A stretch of DNA of 64,000 nucleotides from Muribaculum gordoncarteri (lineage in GTDB: Bacteria; Bacteroidota; Bacteroidia; Bacteroidales; Muribaculaceae). Below the pieces are notes generated by a model that worked only from the letters and a program-made list of their open reading frames with translations, was not told the origin of the DNA and made no database searches. The position numbers and the translations under genes are program-made. The stretch lies in assembly GCF_004803695.1 (NCBI RefSeq), contig NZ_CP039393.1, positions 1,488,001 through 1,552,000 of the forward strand, written 5' to 3'. Of this stretch, positions 43,213 through 51,811 are shown piece after piece (position 1 is the first letter of the stretch; each line of letters begins with the position of its first letter).

Positions 43213-43686
43213 ATGACTAAAGCAGAACTGGAAAAAAAGAAATCCACAGCCCGGGCACTGTTCATGTCCGGCATGGAGCAGACAGAGATAGCCGACAAGA
43301 CCGGCGTGTCACGCACGACCATATCGAAGTGGTGCACAGCCGAGGGATGGAAGGAGGCCCGAGCCGCCAAAAACATAACCCGTCCGGAACTCGTCAACAA
43401 GCTGCTCCTGACAATCGACAACCTCATTGAGCAGGTCAACAGCTCTAAAGACCCGGCTATGATGTCCTCTCTCGGTGACAGACTCGCAAAGCTATCATCG
43501 GTAATAGAGAAGCTCGACAAGAAGGCCAATGTGGTGGATGCGATTGAGGTGTTCACCGCTTTCTCGAAATGGCTCGAATTCAGGGCTAAGACAGACCCGG
43601 AAGTCACCGTGGAGCTCATCAAGCAGATCAATCGTTTTCAGGACAAGTTCATAATCGAATCGGTGGGCAAAGGCTCACTGGCATGA
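43213..43686 (+). CDS. terminase small subunit-like protein
   Basis: From ATG 43213 the protein has 157 residues with an N-terminal helix-turn-helix ('GMEQTEIADKTGVSRTTISKWCTAEGW') typical of DNA-recognising terminase small subunits, then helices. It lies 4 bp before the terminase large subunit gene. The upstream in-frame ATG at 43153 falls in the control region and is unlikely. Confidence 0.8.
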   Translation: MTKAELEKKKSTARALFMSGMEQTEIADKTGVSRTTISKWCTAEGWKEARAAKNITRPELVNKLLLTIDNLIEQVNSSKDPAMMSSLGDRLAKLSSVIEKLDKKANVVDAIEVFTAFSKWLEFRAKTDPEVTVELIKQINRFQDKFIIESVGKGSLA

Positions 43687-43690
43687 TACT

Positions 43691-45259
43691 ATGGCAAAAA
43701 AGCTGACGGCTGACCAGAAAGTCGCTCTGGAGAAATGGCGGGAGCATTGCCGGGATGTGCAGTCGATGACGGGCGTGTCCCTCGCGGTGGCACGCGAATC
43801 TCCGGCGGAGCGTGACCGGCGCATCAAAAGGCTGCTTTCCAATTACAATGAATTCTGCGAGTATTATTTCGCACACTTCATGACGCTCCGGGACAAATCC
43901 ACCGGGGAGGTGGTAAAGGTTATACACAACGCGCCTTTCCACACCAAAGCAGCCATGAAGATCAGGAACACACCGAACCTGAAGGCGGTGTTCAAATGGC
44001 CGCGTGGTCATGCCAAATCCACCCATATCGGAGTATTCATTCCCCTTTGGCTGATTTTCCAACCGAAGCGCCTGATTGATTTCATGGTGACGGTAGGCAA
44101 GTCGGAGGACAGCGCCGTGCGTCTGCTCGGAGACCTTCAGGCGGAGCTTGAGTATAACCAGAAGCTGATTGCTGATTTCGGCGAACAGAAGAACCTCGGC
44201 TCATGGCTCGAAGGGGAATTCAAAACCAAGGGCGGGGCCAAGTTCCTCGCCGTGGGGCGCGGCCAGTCACCCCGAGGTCTGCGTGACCGGGAGGCCCGTC
44301 CTGACTTCATAGTCATAGACGACTTGGACGATGACGAAACGTGCCGCAACGAAAAGCGCGTGAAGGATTTGACCGATTGGGTCAAGGAAGCTTTGTTCGG
44401 CGCGCTCGACGTGGGACGTGGCCGCTTCATCATGGTCGGCAACCTTATATCCAAAACCTCTGTCCTCGCAAATATATGCGCCTCGAAGGGAGTCCATGTG
44501 TCGGAAATAAAGGCTGTCGATGCCGAAGGAAATCCGGTGTGGGCGGATAAATGGACACGCGAGGAGGCGGAGGCTTACCGTGAATTCGTGGGCTATCGTG
44601 CATGGGAAAAGGAAATGATGCATAATCCGATAAAGGACGGTACTATCTTCCGGCACGAGTGGATACGCTTCAAGAAGATACTTCCGCTGCATAAATACGA
44701 CATGCTCGTGTGCTATACCGACCCCTCGTTCAAATCAACGACCTCTAACGACTATAAAGCCTCGCGTCTGTGGGGCAAGGTCGGCACTGAACTGCATCTG
44801 ATCGACTGTTATGTGCGGCAGGACACGGTATCGGGCATGGTCCGCTGGCTATATAATCTTTACGAGTCTTTGCCGGACGATGTGGTGGTGTCATTCTTCA
44901 TGGAAGCGAATTTCATGCAGGACATAATCCTTGACGAATTCGATGCGGAAGGGCGACTCAGGGGATATCAGCTCCCCTTGATGCCGGACACCCGAAAAAA
45001 GCCGGAAAAGATACAGCGCATCGAGGCTGTGTCGCCGCTGTGGGAGCGTGGCAAGGTTTTCTACAACGAGGAGCTGAAGGAGTCGCCGGACATGCAGGTC
45101 GGAATCGACCAGACCCTTTCGCTTGAGCGTGGCTCCCGCGCCCATGACGACGCTCCGGATGCTGACGAGGGTGCTATATGGATTCTCCAGCGATGCTCAA
45201 GACAAGAAGTTTTCAAACCGGTGGTCATCGAAAGACGGTCACCCAAAAATATGTGGTAA
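43691..45259 (+). CDS. terminase large subunit (Mu gp28-like)
   Basis: The 522-residue protein has a Walker A-type 'FKWPRGHAKST' (101-111), Walker B 'FIVIDDLDDDE' (about residue 205), and a nuclease domain with Asp in 'CYTDPSFKST' (about 349) and a C-terminal 'HDDAPDADEGA'. It powers DNA packaging at the portal and cuts the DNA. The gene is complete and rightward. Confidence 0.9.
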   Translation: MAKKLTADQKVALEKWREHCRDVQSMTGVSLAVARESPAERDRRIKRLLSNYNEFCEYYFAHFMTLRDKSTGEVVKVIHNAPFHTKAAMKIRNTPNLKAVFKWPRGHAKSTHIGVFIPLWLIFQPKRLIDFMVTVGKSEDSAVRLLGDLQAELEYNQKLIADFGEQKNLGSWLEGEFKTKGGAKFLAVGRGQSPRGLRDREARPDFIVIDDLDDDETCRNEKRVKDLTDWVKEALFGALDVGRGRFIMVGNLISKTSVLANICASKGVHVSEIKAVDAEGNPVWADKWTREEAEAYREFVGYRAWEKEMMHNPIKDGTIFRHEWIRFKKILPLHKYDMLVCYTDPSFKSTTSNDYKASRLWGKVGTELHLIDCYVRQDTVSGMVRWLYNLYESLPDDVVVSFFMEANFMQDIILDEFDAEGRLRGYQLPLMPDTRKKPEKIQRIEAVSPLWERGKVFYNEELKESPDMQVGIDQTLSLERGSRAHDDAPDADEGAIWILQRCSRQEVFKPVVIERRSPKNMW

Positions 45260-45261
45260 CT

Positions 45262-45492
45262 ATGATAGAGAGAATCAGACAGTATGTATTCGCATGGCGC
45301 TATCGTCGCGCTGTGCGCAAAGCAAAGGAGCTCGCCGGACTGTTCGGCATGAGATATTATGTCATATCCCTGAACGGTAAGCTCAAGGTTGTGCCCAAGC
45401 AGACCATAAAGGAGCTTGTGCGCCGCAAGAGGTTCCGCAAGGGAGTGACTGTCGATGACATAGAGAAAAAAGCGCTGTTTGTAACCCGATAA
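45262..45492 (+). CDS. small basic phage protein
   Basis: From ATG 45262, 2 nt after the terminase stop, the product has 76 residues. It is strongly basic ('RYRRAVRKAKEL', 'KELVRRKRFRKG') and ends 'KKALFVTR'. The close spacing indicates co-translation with terminase. I recognise no function; DNA binding is suggested only by charge. Confidence 0.65.
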   Translation: MIERIRQYVFAWRYRRAVRKAKELAGLFGMRYYVISLNGKLKVVPKQTIKELVRRKRFRKGVTVDDIEKKALFVTR

Positions 45493-45503
45493 CCTTTTAT
45501 AAT

Positions 45504-45920
45504 ATGTTTGTGACAGATGATGATTACAGCGTGGTTGTCGGTGATGACGCACTGAAGGTGATATCCCGTGCTTCAGTCGAGAACCGTGCCAATGCCGAAC
45601 TTGAGGCGATGGAGGAGATTTCCGGATATCTGCGACCGGTATATGACTGCGCCGCAATATTCGGCTCCGAGGGGGACGGCCGCAACCGGCTAATTGTGAT
45701 GTACACGGTTGATATAGCCCTATACCACATGGTGGCTTCTTTACCGCAAAAGATGGGTATTGAGATACGCAAGGAGCGCTACGAGCGCGCCATCAAATGG
45801 CTCGAAGGGGTCCAGTCCGGGAAAATAGTGCCTGATCTGCCTGTTGTAGATGACTCCGACAATTCCCCTACAAATACAATAATTTATCACTCGGAACGAA
45901 AGCTCCGGCATAACTGGTAA
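45504..45920 (+). CDS. Mu gp36-like head-tail connector (DUF1320)
   Basis: The 138-residue helical protein begins 'MFVTDDDYSVVVGDDAL', then 'ISGYLRPVYD' and 'VDIALYHMVASLPQ', the pattern of DUF1320/Mu gp36 proteins, which belong to the head completion set. It precedes the portal gene by 4 bp. The role is known by family position only. Confidence 0.75.
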   Translation: MFVTDDDYSVVVGDDALKVISRASVENRANAELEAMEEISGYLRPVYDCAAIFGSEGDGRNRLIVMYTVDIALYHMVASLPQKMGIEIRKERYERAIKWLEGVQSGKIVPDLPVVDDSDNSPTNTIIYHSERKLRHNW

Positions 45921-45924
45921 CGGT

Positions 45925-47247
45925 ATGAATATTCTCGACAATTTTCTTCAGAATTTCCGCTCAAGGAAAACTGAAGCTCCAATACTGCATACACCGCATG
46001 GTGATCTTAATCTCGCCAAGCCCGGAGACCGCAAGAAGTTCCAACGCACGGTGTTTGAGATTCAACGGGTGACCGATGCCTTAACCCAACAGGACATAGC
46101 CGACTGGCGCATGGCTTGGCAGATGGCATTGAACGTTGACTCACCAAACCGCCGCAAGTTATACGATATATATCGGGATGTGGATGCCGACCCGCACCTC
46201 TCCGGCTGTACCACCCAGCGCCGGGGATTCGTGATGTCCCGATCATTCAAACTCGTAAACGCCTCCGGCGACGAGGATGAGAAAGCTCGGCATTATTTCG
46301 ACCAGTCATGGTTCAAACAGCTCCTGAGACTCGCACATGATTCCATCTGGTGGGGGCATTCACTGATCGAGCTCGGGGAACTTACCCGTGACGGCGACGG
46401 TTGCCTCTGCTATGACGGCGTGAAGCTCATCCCCCGAAAACATGTGATCCCGGAATACCATCGTTGTGTTGTGAATATCGGCGACGACTGGAAATCCGGG
46501 GTTAACTATCACGAGGCACCCTACGCCGACTGGCTTATAGAGGCCGGTTTGCCGGATGACCTCGGGATTTATCTCAAGGCTGCCCAGCAGACCATACCGA
46601 AAAAACATGCCAATGCGTTCTGGGACGCTTTCGCTGAGATTTTCGGGATGCCGATGCGCATTGCCCGAACCACGACACGCGACCCTAAGGAGTGGAACCG
46701 CCTCGAAAAGATGATGCGGGATGCCGGAACCGCTCTCTCCATGGTCGCCGGCATGGAGACCGAGATACAGTTTGTCGAGTCCGGAAAGGGCGACGCTTTC
46801 AACGTCTATGACAAGCGCATCGACAGGGCAAACTCGGAGTTGTCAAAACTTACCATCGGGCAGACCATGACCATCGAGGACGGCTCCTCCCTTTCACAAT
46901 CGGAAACTCACCTTCAGGTGTTCGAGAACCTTGTTGAGTCAGACCGGGATATGCTGCGCGACATAGTGAACAATCAGCTCATACCACGAATGATAAAACA
47001 CGGTTTCCCTCTGAAGGGACTGCGTTTTGAATGGAATGATGCGGTTGATTACACTCCGGAACAGCAGATTCAATACGAGACTATGATTGCCGACCGTTAC
47101 GAAGTTGATCCGTCATATTTTGCCGACAAATACGGCATGCCGGTCGGAGAGCGTCGCGACAGGATGCCAGAACCTCCGACAGATAGTTCTGACGATAATC
47201 CTGACGATGACGGAAAGCAAAAGAATTCCCGCCGTTTTTTCGACTGA
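45925..47247 (+). CDS. portal protein (Mu gp29-like, DUF935)
   Basis: The 440-residue protein has DUF935 hallmarks: 'DPHLSGCTTQRRGFVMSRSF' near residues 92-111, 'WWGHSLIELG', 'WNRLEKMMRDAGTALS', and a C-terminal 'DRYEVDPSYFADKYGMPVG'. Portals form the dodecameric DNA gate of the head. A slippery TTTTTTC lies six bases before its stop and may send some ribosomes into the next gene's frame. Confidence 0.88.
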   Translation: MNILDNFLQNFRSRKTEAPILHTPHGDLNLAKPGDRKKFQRTVFEIQRVTDALTQQDIADWRMAWQMALNVDSPNRRKLYDIYRDVDADPHLSGCTTQRRGFVMSRSFKLVNASGDEDEKARHYFDQSWFKQLLRLAHDSIWWGHSLIELGELTRDGDGCLCYDGVKLIPRKHVIPEYHRCVVNIGDDWKSGVNYHEAPYADWLIEAGLPDDLGIYLKAAQQTIPKKHANAFWDAFAEIFGMPMRIARTTTRDPKEWNRLEKMMRDAGTALSMVAGMETEIQFVESGKGDAFNVYDKRIDRANSELSKLTIGQTMTIEDGSSLSQSETHLQVFENLVESDRDMLRDIVNNQLIPRMIKHGFPLKGLRFEWNDAVDYTPEQQIQYETMIADRYEVDPSYFADKYGMPVGERRDRMPEPPTDSSDDNPDDDGKQKNSRRFFD

Positions 47248-47268
47248 GCCCCGCTGACTATGCGGGGC
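47235..47268 (+). promoter_or_regulatory. candidate -1 frameshift signal at the portal stop codon
   Basis: The portal frame reads T-TTT-TTC (47235-47241), then GAC-TGA. A GC-only 7-bp stem, GCCCCGC (47248-47254) with GCGGGGC (47262-47268), follows six nucleotides later. Heptamer, spacer and stem are the standard layout of a -1 frameshift signal. Slipping enters the open frame of the gp30-like gene. Confidence 0.5.
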
Positions 47269-48566
47269 TGCATGAGCGTTATGCCCGGTGGCTCGGCGAC
47301 AATCCCCCGACACTGACTCTCGGGAAAGAGGAGGATGCTTTACGCAAGCGACTCTCCGGATTATTCAATGGTATGATGAAAGCTGTGTACAAAACAGACG
47401 GCGCAGAACTTGCCATCGACATATTGTCAACCCCTCAAGTCCGGGAATTCATGGATGCCCATGCGGTGGCTCTCGACTCGTCGTTTGAAAAGGTCGATAT
47501 GTCGGACGCCATGCGCCGGAGGCTTCAACGCTCAAACTTCGTTTTCTCCGGCATGAAGTCGTACCATGAGGTCAATGAGGCTCTCTCGTTGCTTTATGAT
47601 GATAACGGTGTTATAAAGCCGTTCGAACAGTTTTTGAACGATGCCCGGAATATCGATGAGATCTACAACCGCAACTGGCTCCGGTCTGAGTATAATTTCG
47701 TGGCTTCATCGGCACAGATGGCTTCCAAATGGGAAAGGTTCATGGCTGACGGTGACCGTTACAATCTCCAGTACCGAACCCAGAAGGATGACAAGGTGCG
47801 TCCGGAACATGCCGCTCTCGACGGTGTGACGCTGCCGCCTTCGGATTCTTTCTGGGAAGAATTCTATCCGCCCAACGGTTGGAACTGCCGTTGCACCGTG
47901 GTTCAGGTGCGCAAATCTAAATACACCGAGACTCCGCATGACGAGGCTATGCGTCTCGGCGATGACGCTCTCCAGCGCGACACCAAGGGGATATTCCGTT
48001 TCAATCCCGGACTGGAGCAAAAGTCTGTCCCGGATTACAACCCATACACCATCCGTCGCTGCCGGGACTGCGACATAGCCAAAGGGAAGCTCAAGCTCGC
48101 CCGGGCATTCGTGCCGGACAATGAGGTCTGCGCGGCTTGCAAGTACATACGCTCCTGTCTGGAATTCCGCCGAGATCCCGGGTTCGTGAATTATCGTAAA
48201 AGTATCGTTGAAGATGCGACCAGACTTGAAGCCGGGCATCCGAATCTGGCGACAGGGAATTTTTACCAGACTAAAAAATCATTCAAACGTGGAATAGCCC
48301 ATGCCATGAATATCGAGGAGGCTGAAATGTTCTCCAAAATCAATCTGCACATATCAGATCTTGTTTATGTGCGCGAGAGCCCATTGGGTGAAGTCAAAGA
48401 TATGACGAACCCGAAGGCTATCGCGAACATCAAAAAGAAAAAGGAGCGTGGCGTAACCGGATATAACGTTTATGAGCTTCAACTCGGTTCCGACACTTGG
48501 ATTGTAAAGACCGAAGTCTATAAAGAGCGCACTGAAGCCATATACCATATAATGAAAAAAGAGTAA
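47244..48566 (+). CDS. Mu gp30-like minor head protein
   Basis: The conserved part contains 'NLQYRTQKDDKVRPEHAALDG', 'FYPPNGWNCRCTVVQV' and a Cys-rich 'RRCRDCDIAKG', the core of Mu gp30/SPP1 gp7 head morphogenesis proteins. The first ATG is at 47373, giving 397 residues. The frame is open and protein-like 43 codons further up ('LSPADYAGLHERYARWLG'), to a CTG at 47244 that overlaps the portal stop as CTGA. The start is therefore either that CTG, a -1 frameshift from the portal, or the internal ATG. The last about 90 residues after the Cys-rich part form a separate domain, possibly of the small-nuclease type sometimes fused to gp30. Confidence 0.8.
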   Translation: MSPADYAGLHERYARWLGDNPPTLTLGKEEDALRKRLSGLFNGMMKAVYKTDGAELAIDILSTPQVREFMDAHAVALDSSFEKVDMSDAMRRRLQRSNFVFSGMKSYHEVNEALSLLYDDNGVIKPFEQFLNDARNIDEIYNRNWLRSEYNFVASSAQMASKWERFMADGDRYNLQYRTQKDDKVRPEHAALDGVTLPPSDSFWEEFYPPNGWNCRCTVVQVRKSKYTETPHDEAMRLGDDALQRDTKGIFRFNPGLEQKSVPDYNPYTIRRCRDCDIAKGKLKLARAFVPDNEVCAACKYIRSCLEFRRDPGFVNYRKSIVEDATRLEAGHPNLATGNFYQTKKSFKRGIAHAMNIEEAEMFSKINLHISDLVYVRESPLGEVKDMTNPKAIANIKKKKERGVTGYNVYELQLGSDTWIVKTEVYKERTEAIYHIMKKE

Positions 48567-48723
48567 GCAATAACCCACACGTCGATCACATACGACTTTA
48601 AAGGCTAAAACCTACTCTTTGAGTGCAAAGATAACACATTAATTTCAAATATAGTTGATGTTATGAGCTAAAAATATCATTGTCCCTCCGGGGAGGACAT
48701 AAAAATGCCCCCGGCTTGTTAAA

Positions 48724-48829
48724 CAGTCGTCTCACTTACTCTTTAACACAAACACGGATTCACCGGCCGCCGGGAGCATTATGCCTTACCGGCCGGTGAA
48801 TCCGTGCTATTTGAATAAGTGAGACACTG
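48724..48829. repeat. about 105-bp nested palindrome
   Basis: Outer arms CAGT-C-GTCTCACTTA (48724-48738) and TAAGTGAGAC-ACTG (48816-48829) pair with one bulged C. A perfect 17-bp inner stem, 48753-48769 with 48790-48806, is nested inside. It fills the gap between the gp30-like gene and the next gene. A terminator, a structured RNA or a miniature element with terminal repeats are all possible. Two minus-strand TAnnTTTG boxes lie at about 48618-48655 with no gene after them. Confidence 0.65.
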
Positions 48830-48852
48830 CAAAATTAACAATTAATTTCGAT

Positions 48853-49095
48853 ATGACGATATTTGAGATACTGAAATTCAACCGGGAACTGCTTGAAAGG
48901 CTACGCAATATCGGTGTGCGTCTCGAGGACACACGTTATATTGACCTTTTCGGTGAATTCAACGATATGGTTCTTGCCGGGGAAAAGGTGTCCTATGCGG
49001 TAGCCGTCCTTGCCGAGAAATACGGTATCAGCGAAAGGAAGGTATATAGCCTTGTCAGGCATTTCCGCAATGACTGCAATCCGGGTGCAGTGTGA
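48853..49095 (+). CDS. small helix-turn-helix protein
   Basis: The 80-residue protein is helical and ends in a helix-turn-helix: 'AVAVLAEKYGISERKVYSLVRHF'. The layout resembles small phage activators of the Mor/C type, though shorter, so it may control late genes. It begins just after the large palindrome. Confidence 0.6.
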   Translation: MTIFEILKFNRELLERLRNIGVRLEDTRYIDLFGEFNDMVLAGEKVSYAVAVLAEKYGISERKVYSLVRHFRNDCNPGAV

Positions 49096-49113
49096 TTGGT
49101 CTTTGCCGTGGTG

Positions 49114-49141
49114 AAGGGGTGTCTCCCCTGCTCTACCTTTG
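49114..49141 (+). promoter_or_regulatory. promoter element with hairpin before the thymidylate-synthase-like gene
   Basis: TACCTTTG (49134-49141) matches TAnnTTTG 25 bp upstream of the ATG. Directly upstream is AGGGG-TGTCT-CCCCT (49115-49129), which may be an operator or the end of the previous transcript. No -33 TTG at the right distance. Confidence 0.4.
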
Positions 49142-49165
49142 CATCATCACCAACGACAAATCATC

Positions 49166-49810
49166 ATGGCAAAAAACAAATACCATCAAATTCTTGCCCG
49201 TATCCTTTCGGAGGGCAAGACACAGACCAACCGCAAGGGAGATATACTCTATCTGATCAACCAGTCACTGTCTCTTACACCGGGCGACCTCCTCGATATT
49301 TTTGAGGAACACGGCATTGCCCGGAAGAAACTGCGCACCGAGCTTCAGCTTTTCATGCAGGGTGAAAGTTCAGTGGAGCGATACCGCGAGGTCGGCATCA
49401 ACTGGTGGGATTACTGCGGCTCCATACTCATCAATTCCTATCCCACTTACTTCGAGAAGCTGCCCCCGCTCATCGACCGTATCAACCGGGAAAAGCGCAA
49501 TTCAAAGAATTATGTGCTGTTCCTCAGTGAGACCAACGCCCAATCAAATCAAACGCCGTGCCTGTCGCTTGTGCAGTTCCAGATCGACGAGGGCGAGCTT
49601 GTACTAACCGCATACCAGCGCAGCTCTGACGCAAGTCTCGGTCTTCCCGCCGACATATACCATCTCTACCTTATGGCAAAGCACATTGATGTGCCGCTCA
49701 AGTCCATCACGCTGTTCCTCGGCAATGTGCATATCTACGAAAATAATATTGACAACACCCGCAAGCTGCTCTCCGGCAACGATACGGTAAGATTCAAACT
49801 CAACGTATGA
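49166..49810 (+). CDS. thymidylate-synthase-fold nucleotide (hydroxy)methylase, dCMP-type
   Basis: The 214-residue protein follows the ThyA scheme: 'ELQLFMQGESSV' and 'INWWDYCG' (E and W of the substrate pocket), catalytic Cys132 in 'TPCLSL', then exactly 20 residues later Arg152 in 'QRSSDASLGLPADI', and 'GNVHIYENN' near the end. E. coli ThyA has the same Cys-Arg spacing and an Asn (177) that selects uracil; the aligned residue here is Asp163. T4 dCMP hydroxymethylase also has Asp there. A cytosine nucleotide substrate is therefore inferred. The next gene, an adenine methylase, overlaps by 4 bp. The start is ATG 49166; the upstream ATG at 49139 is inside the promoter. Confidence 0.7.
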   Translation: MAKNKYHQILARILSEGKTQTNRKGDILYLINQSLSLTPGDLLDIFEEHGIARKKLRTELQLFMQGESSVERYREVGINWWDYCGSILINSYPTYFEKLPPLIDRINREKRNSKNYVLFLSETNAQSNQTPCLSLVQFQIDEGELVLTAYQRSSDASLGLPADIYHLYLMAKHIDVPLKSITLFLGNVHIYENNIDNTRKLLSGNDTVRFKLNV

Positions 49811-50661
49811 GCAAACTGTATATGTCCGCGCCATTGCCTTTCGTAGGGCAAAAGCGCATGTTCGCCAAGCACTTCATAGAGGTTATAAAGCAATATCCCG
49901 CCGGCACCGTATTCGTTGACCTGTTCGGAGGCTCCGGATTATTGTCGCATATCACAAAACACTTCCATCCCGATTCAACAGTGATATATAATGACTTTGA
50001 CGGATACCGCCGGCGCATCGACAACATATCGCGCACCAACCATCTGCTGTCATTGATCCGTCCCATCGCATCCCGGTTCCCGCGCCATAAGCCGGTGACC
50101 GGCGATGCCCGGGAGGAGATATTCCGCATACTGGAATCGGAGGAGCGAGAATCAGGATTCCTTGATTTCATCACCATTTCGTCATCGTTGATGTTCTCAA
50201 TGAAATACAAGATGTCAATCCCTGAGATGCGCAAGGAAGTTCTTTACAATAATGTCCGCAAATCCGGGTATGCCGAATGCCCGGATTATCTCGAAGGGCT
50301 TGAGATAACCTCGTGTGACTACAAAGAGCTTTTCGAAAGATATCGAAACATCCCGGGAGTTGTATTCCTTGTGGACCCACCGTACCTCTCAACTGATGTC
50401 GGCACCTACCGTATGTATTGGCGACTCGCCGATTACCTCGATGTGCTGTCGGTACTCCCGAGGCATAATTTCATCTATTTCACGTCCGAAAAATCATGCA
50501 TTGTGGAGCTGTGCGAGTGGATGGGTCGGAACCCGGCTCTCGGCAACCCGTTTGCCCGATGCCGGCGCAAGGAATTCAACGCCACCATGAATTATAATGC
50601 AGGATACACCGATATTATGCTTTTCACAGACCCGGGCGCGCAACCATCACGCCAAATTTAG
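49807..50661 (+). CDS. DNA adenine methylase (Dam/D12 class)
   Basis: The 284-residue protein shows the D12-class order: 'PLPFVGQKR' (substrate/AdoMet motif X-like), 'FVDLFGGSGLL' (motif I), a target recognition region, and 'VFLVDPPYLS' (motif IV DPPY, about residue 196). It methylates adenine N6, probably in phage DNA to resist restriction or time transposition. It overlaps the thymidylate-synthase-like gene in ATGA and ends the rightward operon at a bidirectional terminator. Confidence 0.88.
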   Translation: MSKLYMSAPLPFVGQKRMFAKHFIEVIKQYPAGTVFVDLFGGSGLLSHITKHFHPDSTVIYNDFDGYRRRIDNISRTNHLLSLIRPIASRFPRHKPVTGDAREEIFRILESEERESGFLDFITISSSLMFSMKYKMSIPEMRKEVLYNNVRKSGYAECPDYLEGLEITSCDYKELFERYRNIPGVVFLVDPPYLSTDVGTYRMYWRLADYLDVLSVLPRHNFIYFTSEKSCIVELCEWMGRNPALGNPFARCRRKEFNATMNYNAGYTDIMLFTDPGAQPSRQI

Positions 50662-50688
50662 CCGTTTATTCGCCCATATAACGCAATA

Positions 50689-50717
50689 GAGCCGTCACCC
50701 GATAAAGGTAACGGCTC
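50689..50717. terminator. terminator between convergent operons
   Basis: GAGCCGT (50689-50695) and ACGGCTC (50711-50717) form a 7-bp stem, extended by ACC/GGT, followed by CCGTTGTTTT. The site separates the rightward methylase gene from the leftward genes ending at 50745. Confidence 0.65.
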
Positions 50718-50744
50718 CCGTTGTTTTAATGCGACACGTGGCGT

Positions 50745-51248
50745 TTATGGGGCTTTGGGCGCAGCACTCTTGATGGCTACGTAGCTGTAAACCTCGATGC
50801 TCTCCACAATATCCTCATGGTCGTGGTTGGTGTGGGACTCGGCGAGTTGGAAGTCTTTGAAGGTCTCGCCATCGATGCCGGCGATCACATCATGGATTTT
50901 ATCGGGCAGATCAAGGTCTATCCCGACACCGGCAAAATCCTTATATGCCGGAGCCCAGTCAGTAACTATATGCAGTCTGACATTAGCCTCGGCACGGTAT
51001 TCCACCGCCGGAACAATGTCATTCCAACGGATAGGCTCGAATTCGATGAACACCGCCGGACGCTCCCATGGAGTGTCCTGATCGATGAATTCGACATTGC
51101 GGTTCCACAGGTCGATATGCTTTATAGCCCGAGGATAAAGTTCGTCATCGACATCCGCTTCATCCGGTCTTGTGTAATATTCCCCGGCAGCGTTTACGCA
51201 AAGAGCCTCAAGCCGGGTCTTGATCGCGTTGTATAATTCCTTTCTCAT
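50745..51248 (-). CDS. tail terminator/completion-like protein
   Basis: The 167-residue protein ('MRKELYNAIKTRLEAL' at the start, 'RPAVFIEFEPIRWNDI', 'VRLHIVTDW') has the alternating alpha/beta look of tail terminator proteins. It lies directly after the gpG-like gene with a 4-bp overlap, as head-tail joining genes do. The assignment is by position and general look. Confidence 0.55.
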   Translation of the reverse strand: MRKELYNAIKTRLEALCVNAAGEYYTRPDEADVDDELYPRAIKHIDLWNRNVEFIDQDTPWERPAVFIEFEPIRWNDIVPAVEYRAEANVRLHIVTDWAPAYKDFAGVGIDLDLPDKIHDVIAGIDGETFKDFQLAESHTNHDHEDIVESIEVYSYVAIKSAAPKAP

Positions 51249-51811
51249 TTCTCGTTTATGTCAAAATCAATTTTGAAGTATTCTGTTATATTTTCCTCGA
51301 TTATCTCCCTGACGGTTGCCTCGACCTCGGGAGATGTGCCGATGAATTTGCGCTGTGGTATCTTGATTGTCCTGCCGACCTTCATCAATGCCATGAATTT
51401 CCAGAACTCGGCTTCGGTGGACAGCTGTATGGTTCTTTTGTCATTGCGCCGGGTCCCGTCCTTCTTCCTGCCGAAGGAACCGGTGGCTTCGTAATACTTG
51501 TGCCAGAAAAACCGCTTCATGCGTTCTGTTACCTTTATCTCCCCGCCTTCGTTGTGGATGGCGGCCGCCGGGTGATCCGAGCGGAAAACTATGCTGCTGT
51601 CCTTCCTGACACTGTAAATGCTCCGGCGAAGACCGCCGGTGTCCACGAGTATCAGACCGCCGGGACGGGTCGGACTTTTTCGCCGTTGCCATGCCTGAGT
51701 GAAAAAAGCCTGACGCTCGAAGTTCCGGTCGAACTCGTCGGTCAGCTCAACCTCGATATCCCGGAGTATGTTCCGGATCACACGCTCGAAATCATTGCTC
51801 ATCATCGTCAT
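51245..51811 (-). CDS. phage virion morphogenesis protein (Mu gpG-like)
   Basis: The protein has 188 residues from ATG 51811, though ATGs at 51805 and 51802 are also possible. The segment 'GLILVDTGGLRRSIYSV' followed by 'AAAIHNEGGEIKV' is the core of the gpG/virion morphogenesis family involved in tail-head completion. The C-terminal part carries 'IPQRKFIGTSPEVEATV'. It is transcribed leftward with the early genes, apart from the other head genes. Confidence 0.75.
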   Translation of the reverse strand: MTMMSNDFERVIRNILRDIEVELTDEFDRNFERQAFFTQAWQRRKSPTRPGGLILVDTGGLRRSIYSVRKDSSIVFRSDHPAAAIHNEGGEIKVTERMKRFFWHKYYEATGSFGRKKDGTRRNDKRTIQLSTEAEFWKFMALMKVGRTIKIPQRKFIGTSPEVEATVREIIEENITEYFKIDFDINEK

